NCBI GenBank assembly: GCA_030522415.1
Contig: CM060107.1
Coordinates: 55,006,104 to 55,070,103 of the forward strand
Direction of reading: 5' to 3'
DNA: 64,000 nt
Origin: Channallabes apus
Taxonomy: Eukaryota > Chordata > Actinopteri > Siluriformes > Clariidae
Positions 58,513-64,000 of the stretch are shown here, piece by piece. A program made the translations under genes and the position numbers. The first letter of the stretch is position 1, and each line of letters opens with the position of its first letter. The notes beneath the pieces were generated by a model. The model was not told the DNA's origin and made no database searches. It saw only the letters and a list, made by a program, of their open reading frames with translations.

Positions 58513-59528
58513 TTAAACGACACTGCACCACAAACAGGAATGCTACTGTAAAGGAAATCACAGAATGGGCTCAGGAATACTTCCAGAAACCATTGTCAGT
58601 GAACACAATCCACCGTGCCATCCGCCGTTGCCAGCTGAAACTCTACAGTGCAAAGAAGAAGCCGGATCTAAGCAAGATCCACAAGCACAGGCGTTTTCAT
58701 TGGGCCAGGGATCATTTAAAATGGAGTGTGGAAAAATGGAAGACTGTTCTGTGGTCAGACGAGTCACAATTCGAAGTTCTTGTTGGAAATGTGGGACGCC
58801 ATATCATTCGGACCAAAGAGGACAAGGACAACCCAAGTTGTTATCAACGCTCAGTTCAGAAGCCTGCATCTCTGATGGTATGGGGTTGCATGAGTGTGTG
58901 TGACATGGGCAGCTTGCATGTCTGGAAAGGCACCATCAATGCAGAAAAATATTTTCAGGTGCAAGAACATCTAGTCATCTCTTTCAGGGAAGACCCTGCA
59001 TTTTTCAACAAGATAATGCCAGACCACATTCTGCATCAATCACAACATCATGGCTGCGTAGGAGAAGGATCCGGGTACTGAAATGGCCAGTCTGCAGTCC
59101 AGATCTTTCCCCTATACAGAACATTTGGCGCATCATAAAGAGGAAGGTGCGACAAAGAAGGCCCAAGAAAATTGAACAGTTAGAGGCCTGTATTAGACAA
59201 GAATGGGAGAGCATTCCTATTTCTAAACTTGAGAAACTGGTCTCCTCGGTCCCCAGACGTCTGTTGAGTGTTGTAAGAAGAAGGGGAGATGCCACACAGT
59301 GGTGAAAATGGCCTTGTCCCAACTTTTTTGGGATTTGTTGACACCATGACATTTTGATTCACCATATTTTTCCCTTAAAATTATACATTTTCTCGGATTA
59401 AACTTTTGATCTGTCATCTATGTTCTATTCTGAATAAAATATTGACACTTGCCATCTCCACATCATTGCATTCAGTTTTTATTCACAATTTGTTTAGTGT
59501 CCCAATTTATTTGGAATGCGGTTTGTAA
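58513..59528 (+). pseudogene. Tc1-like transposase remnant with 3' end
   Basis: 5'-truncated copy. Frame 58593-59081 covers the middle of a Tc1 transposase (SVNTIHRAIRRCQLKLY, WKTVLWSDESQF with the first Asp, QRSVQKPASLMVWGC). A frame change near 58990 precedes the QDN region. The last part is read in another frame through 59081-59304 (CSPDLSPIQNIW ... RRGDATQW). The position of the catalytic Glu is Gln (CAG). The 3' untranslated end closes with 'ggaatgcggtttgta', the usual terminus. Confidence 0.88.
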
Positions 59529-59746
59529 ATAAGTCCTGCTGGAAGTTCACCAGACCTGAAATTTATAAAAAGATCTGATAGAACATTAAGTAATTACAAA
59601 TACACAGTAATACATGTATTAGGAAATAAAATAATCCTGTCAAAAGTGACCAGGAAGATTGAGTGTGAGGCAAAAACAAATACAACATGAGGATTAAGAG
59701 AATATGATGCTTTTTTGTTTTATATATGTAAGTGCCATATCGCACT

Positions 59747-60312
59747 TGTTATGAATTTGTTGTTGTGTTTATTTTATTTTATTTATTTGCTGTTATTTCA
59801 TTTATTCTACCTTGTTCTATTCAGTAGTAAAGCATTAAGCATTAAGTTTGTTACGTAAGCCATAAGCTTTATATTTCTTAGTCATGCATCATAAGTTGAC
59901 AATTGTAAGTTGGTCTGTGATGTCATTCTACTATTACATGCATTTGTGTGACTGTCATATGTTAGAGAGTTCAGTATAGATTTGGAAGGCTACGGAAACA
60001 CAAGCTTTAGACCGTCAGCTAATGAGAGCTCCCGGTAAGCTAGAAATGTAAAATACAGCAACTAGGTTGTTGGATCCATAAGCTAACGTAAGCTGGGAAT
60101 GTAAGAAACAACAAGAGTGTTGTTATATACCCAAGCCAAGATTGTAATCTACAAGATACAGCAAATAGGTTGTTGTAAAAGTCAGAGATTTGCAAGATGC
60201 AGCAACTGGTGTCTGTAATCACAGTGGATTTACTCAAGACGACTGTATGAAGTGTTGATTCTTTGATGCTGACAAATAAACTACAAAAGACAAAGAGATC
60301 GGACTTCTGTCA
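59747..60312 (+). repeat. Probable BEL/Pao 5' LTR
   Basis: A sequence starting TGTTATGAATTTG and ending near TTCTGTCA precedes the gag ORF. It has a 'gttatatacc' TATA-like word (60120) and an AATAAA-type signal near 60273. The limits are tentative because the partner LTR lies outside the window and no primer-binding site could be named. Confidence 0.4.
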
Positions 60313-60452
60313 TGTGAGTGAAACTTTAAGACATTAGCTACGCGTCAAAACTGGTGAAATAATATGACCGCATCTACATAAAATCTAAAGCTTTTCCGCT
60401 GTTTGAATGAAAACAAGTGAACGCTGAAAGAGAATAGCCGTCGAACTTCACC

Positions 60453-61412
60453 ATGCCGAACAACGAGGACAACGCTCCCAGCACTTGGCTGGGGAGCCTA
60501 AAGGCGCTCCACGAGATGAACAGAAAGAACCTCAACGAGGCGCTGGATGCAAGAAAAGGCAAGCGAATTCGACTGAATGCAATGTCTACTGCATTAAAGA
60601 CACCTATGAACTATGCACGTAAGTTAGACATCCTTGAAACTGAGTACAGACCCAAATACGGGAAGCTGAGAGAGGACTTCATGAGAAGTAACGTTGATGT
60701 GCTTGTATACACTCATAAAGACGAACACAGACGCGATGAGGTCGCTTGCGGGGCACCTGAGGCTCAAGGCCGCACAGAATTCATAGCTACGGTGGGTCGC
60801 TGGAAAGCGGACACCAAGGACAATAAGAGCCACTCTGTGACGTCGCGAATACGCAAAGATGTCTCGCCGGGCGTCAGCGTGTCACTGATGACGGCACCAT
60901 CCAAAAGGTCTGTAACTTCTACATCAACCTCAGCCCGAATAAAGAAAGCGGAAGCCAACAGAACAGCCTTGTTGATTAAAGTAGCAGCCTTAGCAGAACG
61001 GCGGGCGTTAGAACAGAAGGAAGCAGAATTAAAGGCTGAGGAAGAGCAACTGAAAATACGATTAAAGAACAAGGAAGCAGAATTAAAGGCTGATAAAGAA
61101 AGGTTGGAATTAGAAACTGCGCTCGCAATTGTCGACGCTGAATTACAGGTTAATCAGGGTTGTAAAAAACGACAGCCTGCATCAAAGAGCAGAGTCATCG
61201 AGCCGAGCTGCACACGCTCGAGCAGCCCGCCTTGGACGGGCCACAAACCTGAATACGACAGCCGCCGAAAGCCGGTAAAAGAGAGCACAATCAACGAACC
61301 AAGTAGCGCATGCGCTCCCAGACTGGAAACCAAAACGGCGCTTGCTATGCATGATGCCAAATTGAGAGTGCTTCAACGTCAAGATCGCAAATACGACAGC
61401 CGATCGCCCAAG
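60453..61412 (+). pseudogene. BEL/Pao gag, first part
   Basis: Open from ATG 60453. The sequence is gag-like: a basic N terminus, a region rich in Lys and Glu forming a long coiled coil (AEERRALEQKEAELKAEEEQ), then a Ser/Pro-rich tail. The frame is true gag only to 61412; beyond that it reads into an LTR fragment and stops at 61497-61499. The last 536 bases (60877-61412) are repeated at 61807-62342. Confidence 0.8.
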
Positions 61413-62342
61413 AGTTGGAGAGTTGGAGAGATGGTTCGATCTCACCAGATGACGATGGTAGGTCTGGGAGATCGAGAAACGGAAGGAGCTGGGTACTGAA
61501 TGAAATTAACAACCGGTAATCCACAAACAGGCTCTCAGCTTCCAAAAACATACAGCGCGCTGTCATCATCTCTCCGTGCCGGCTACCTTGCCGGTTCCGG
61601 CTTTATGCCGGCTCACGTGACCCACGTCACTTCCGGGTTACCTTGCGTTGCGATCGCGCATGCGCGGGGGAACTTGCCCGGTGACCATCACTGTCAAAGG
61701 GGGAACAGAAACCGCTAGGGCACACCTTCGGCCACAGGTGAGCAGCATTAGCTCTACAACCATTTCCCTGTATATGAAAATGTCGCTTTTGTGTGGCTGC
61801 GCTGCAGCTTGTCACTGATGACGGCACCATCCAAAAGGTCTGTAACTTCTACATCAACCTCAGCCCGAATAAAGAAAGCGGAAGCCAACAGAACAGCCTT
61901 GTTGATTAAAGTAGCAGCCTTAGCAGAACGGCAGGCGTTAAAACAGAAGGAAGCAGAATTAAAGGCTGAGGAAGAGCAACTGAAAATACGATTAAAGAAC
62001 AAGGAAGCAGAATTAAAGGCTGATAAAGAAAGGTTGGAATTAGAAACTGCGCTCGCAATTGTCGACGCTGAATTACAGGTTAATCAGGGTTGTAAAAAAC
62101 GACAGCCTGCATCAAAGAGCAGAGTCATCGAGCCGAGCTGCACACGCTCAAGCAGCCCGCCTTGGACGGGCCACAAACCTGAATACGACAGCCGCCGAAA
62201 GCCGGTAAAAGAGAGCACAATCAACGAACCAAGTAGCGCATGCGCTCCCAGACTGGAAACCAAAACGGCGCTTGCTATGCATGATGCCAAATTGAGAGTG
62301 CTTCAACGTCAAGATCGCAAATACGACAGCCGATCGCCCAAG
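60877..62342 (+). repeat. 930-bp tandem duplication in BEL gag with an LTR fragment at the junction
   Basis: 536-bp copies at 60877-61412 and 61807-62342 differ at about four positions. Between them lies 61413-61806, of which 61420-61806 matches the last 387 bases of the solo LTR 56135-56837. The unit is 930 bp. Confidence 0.9.
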
Positions 62343-62657
62343 ACCAAGAGCGCACTCATTGAATCGAGCAGCGCGCGTCCGAGCAGCGCGCGTCCGAGCA
62401 GCGCGTGCCCGAGCAGCGCGTGCCCGAGCAGCGCGCACTTTCAACTTTCCAACTCAACACGCAACAGCCACGCGCGTCCAAGCAGCGCGCACTTTCAACT
62501 TTCCAACTCAACATGCAACAGCCGAGCGCAGCCTGCGAACGAGAGCGCAGTCACTGAATCGAGCAACGCGCACCTGAGCAGCGCACACTCTACGGACCTG
62601 GACGCCGCAATCAGCGACGGAAAACCCAGTCACACATCCCTTCAAGCACCCAAATAA
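61791..62657 (+). pseudogene. BEL/Pao gag, second part after the duplication
   Basis: The frame repeats the coiled-coil region and then runs on into the unique tail: a 15-bp minisatellite (about 62366-62440, SSARP-type repeats) and two copies of a 54-bp unit (HFQLSNST). It ends at 62655-62657. The minisatellite makes the disordered tail very Ser/Ala/Arg-rich. Confidence 0.75.
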
Positions 62658-62726
62658 ACGGGCCAAGGAAAACCCAGGGTCAGCATCGCAACCGAGGACA
62701 GACAGGTTGGTAAAATTCACAAAGAC

Positions 62727-63392
62727 TTGATTACAATGAAGAATGCCGGTACATTACCTGTCAGCGCCTTCACTAAACCGTGCGCACACTGCAAAGGGGA
62801 GCATATCTTAGACGATTGCTTCCAATTTAATGATAAGACACACAAAGACAAAGTAGAATTCTTAAAAAGAAACGGACTCTGTTTCGGATGTTTAAGAAAG
62901 GGTCATTTGTGGAAAGACTGTACCAAAAAAATTACATGTTCATTGTGTTCAAAGCCACATCCAAGCATGCTACACATAGCAGTGCCAGCCACGGCGCAGT
63001 CAGCTACGAGCGCCCGTGGAAACGAAACTGAAAGTGGCACAACAAATACACCACCTGCTGTGAGTCATGAATCAAATGCGCTCACTGGGGCTGGAGGTAA
63101 TTGCATCCTCCCCATAGTACCTGCTAAAATAAAGTCCAAGAAAAAGGGCACAGTAGAAGCCATGTATTATCACGTGAAAGTGCCCGAGAAGGACACAGAT
63201 CTGCTGCGTTTCCTATGGTGGCCGAATGGAGATGTGAACCAAGACTTAGTTGAAAATAAAATGGTAGTTCATCTGTTCGGTGTAAAATTGTTGCCTAGTG
63301 GTGCTAACTTCGCCCTCAGAAAGACAGCAGAAGAAAACCACAGCAATGCATCTGCTGTGGCAGCTAACACAGTGCTTAAAACTTTTATGTAG
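62727..63392 (+). pseudogene. BEL/Pao gag zinc-knuckle region fused to RT
   Basis: Residues about 18-90 hold the BEL cysteine pattern (CAHCKGEHILDDC, LCFGCLRKGHLWKDC, CSLCSKPHPSMLH). After ILPIVPAKIKSKKKG, the expected protease start, the frame jumps into the RT palm (EAMYYHVKVPEKDTDLLRFLWW ... ANFALRKTAEEN). The protease core and the RT fingers are deleted. A one-base loss near 63385 then breaks the frame just before YVDD. Confidence 0.9.
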
Positions 63393-64000
63393 ACGACTGC
63401 CTGAAATCTGTTTCGAGTCATGACCAAGCAGTCGCCCTATACAGTGATCTCACAAGTCTCTGTACAAGCGGAGGGTCTAACCTCACTAAATGGGCAAGCA
63501 ATAGCCGTGCCCTACTGACTGTCATTCCCGAGAGTGAAAGGATCAAAGACCTGAGAGTCTTAGACTTGAGTAAAGATGCACTGCCCATTGAGAGAGCTCT
63601 GGGGGTGCTGTGGTGCATTGATTCAGACATGTTCAAGTTTAAGATTAGTTTAAAGGAACGACCTGTGACAAGAAGAGGAATTCTGTCAATCACTAGCTCA
63701 ACATACAACCCGTTAGGCTTTCTCCCACCTGCCGTACTGCCAGCTACAATCCCAATGCAACAGTTATGTAAAGAAAAACTTGCCTGGGATGATGACATTC
63801 CCGAGCAGTTTGCAACGGCATGGAAAACCTGGCTGTAAGAGCTGCACAGACTGTCCGAGTTCAGCATAGCAAGGTCCATAAAACCCGCCGACTTCGGAGT
63901 TACAGCTACAGCACAGCTCCATCACTTCTCGGATGCAAGTCAAATGGGATACGGAGCTGTCTCATACCTCAGGTTAGTAAACGCTAATGGACTTACACAT
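63386..64000 (+). pseudogene. BEL/Pao reverse transcriptase end and start of RNase H
   Basis: Starts with the catalytic YVDDCLKS. It continues through the characteristic BEL segments (ALGVLWCIDSDMF, RRGILSITSSTYNPLGFLPP) to a TAA at 63836-63838. The same register then goes on to QLHHFSDASQMGYGAVSYLR, the region leading into RNase H. The window ends inside the element, so integrase, 3' LTR and target duplication are out of view. Confidence 0.9.

Noticed and set aside
58318..58551. 77-aa basic ORF
   Set aside because: Crosses from an unidentified repeat into a truncated Tc1; basic composition only.

Overview
This is fish nuclear DNA, almost certainly from a teleost. It is AT-rich, with spliced genes obeying the GT-AG rule, long microsatellites and the usual teleost mix of mobile elements: Tc1, hAT, L2/Rex-type LINEs, a chromodomain Gypsy element, BEL/Pao and tRNA-derived repeats. 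The style of the LINE tails and Tc1 copies would suit an otophysan such as a catfish, but I cannot prove that. Only two host genes are convincing. One is an eight-exon astacin metalloprotease of the hatching-enzyme/c6ast/nephrosin type (2281-4466, +). The other is an intact intronless trace amine-associated receptor (13106-14095, +) that carries the class III amine-site signature: no Asp in TM3 and an Asp at 5.42.

Layout. 1-2.2 kb: old repeats. 2.3-4.5 kb: astacin gene. 4.5-12.8 kb: inverted and tandem repeats, tRNA-Gly-like pieces, a solo LTR (8352-9314), a TA-flanked MITE (10500-11228) and a broken proline-rich ORF next to an LTR-like sequence. 13.1-14.1 kb: TAAR. 14.8-19.5 kb: a 5'-truncated LINE, a SINE with a LINE tail inside it, and a Tc1 element with both inverted repeats (17153-18775). 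19.9-26.7 kb: composite tRNA/hAT repeats, a recurrent repeat with (CA)n(TCTA)n, a Tc1/mariner remnant and a solo LTR with target duplication. 27.5-32.6 kb: a complete but dead Gypsy chromovirus-type element (-) with two 382-bp LTRs, 5-bp target duplications and a self-priming signal. 33-38.9 kb: LINE and composite repeat debris.

38.9-53.9 kb: a second Gypsy copy (+) whose pol gene is split between 40859 and 52849 by an 11,989-bp insertion. The insertion has inverted terminal repeats and a TA duplication. It contains a possible small spliced gene, a 97-bp-arm fold-back and many nested repeats, including a hAT with a perfect 8-bp target duplication (47218-49036). 53.9-59.5 kb: LINE pieces, one cut by a solo LTR (56135-56837), and a Tc1 remnant. 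59.7-64 kb: a rearranged BEL/Pao element running off the end of the window. Its gag holds a 930-bp tandem duplication, and the unit junction contains a fragment of the same LTR seen 5 kb upstream.

The strongest leads are the 12-kb TIR-bounded insertion and its possible gene, the tRNA/hAT composite repeat family, the self-priming Gypsy, and the BEL duplication. Several insertions can be polarised from empty paralogous sites elsewhere in the window. All family assignments come from recognising motifs by eye; no database search was possible.
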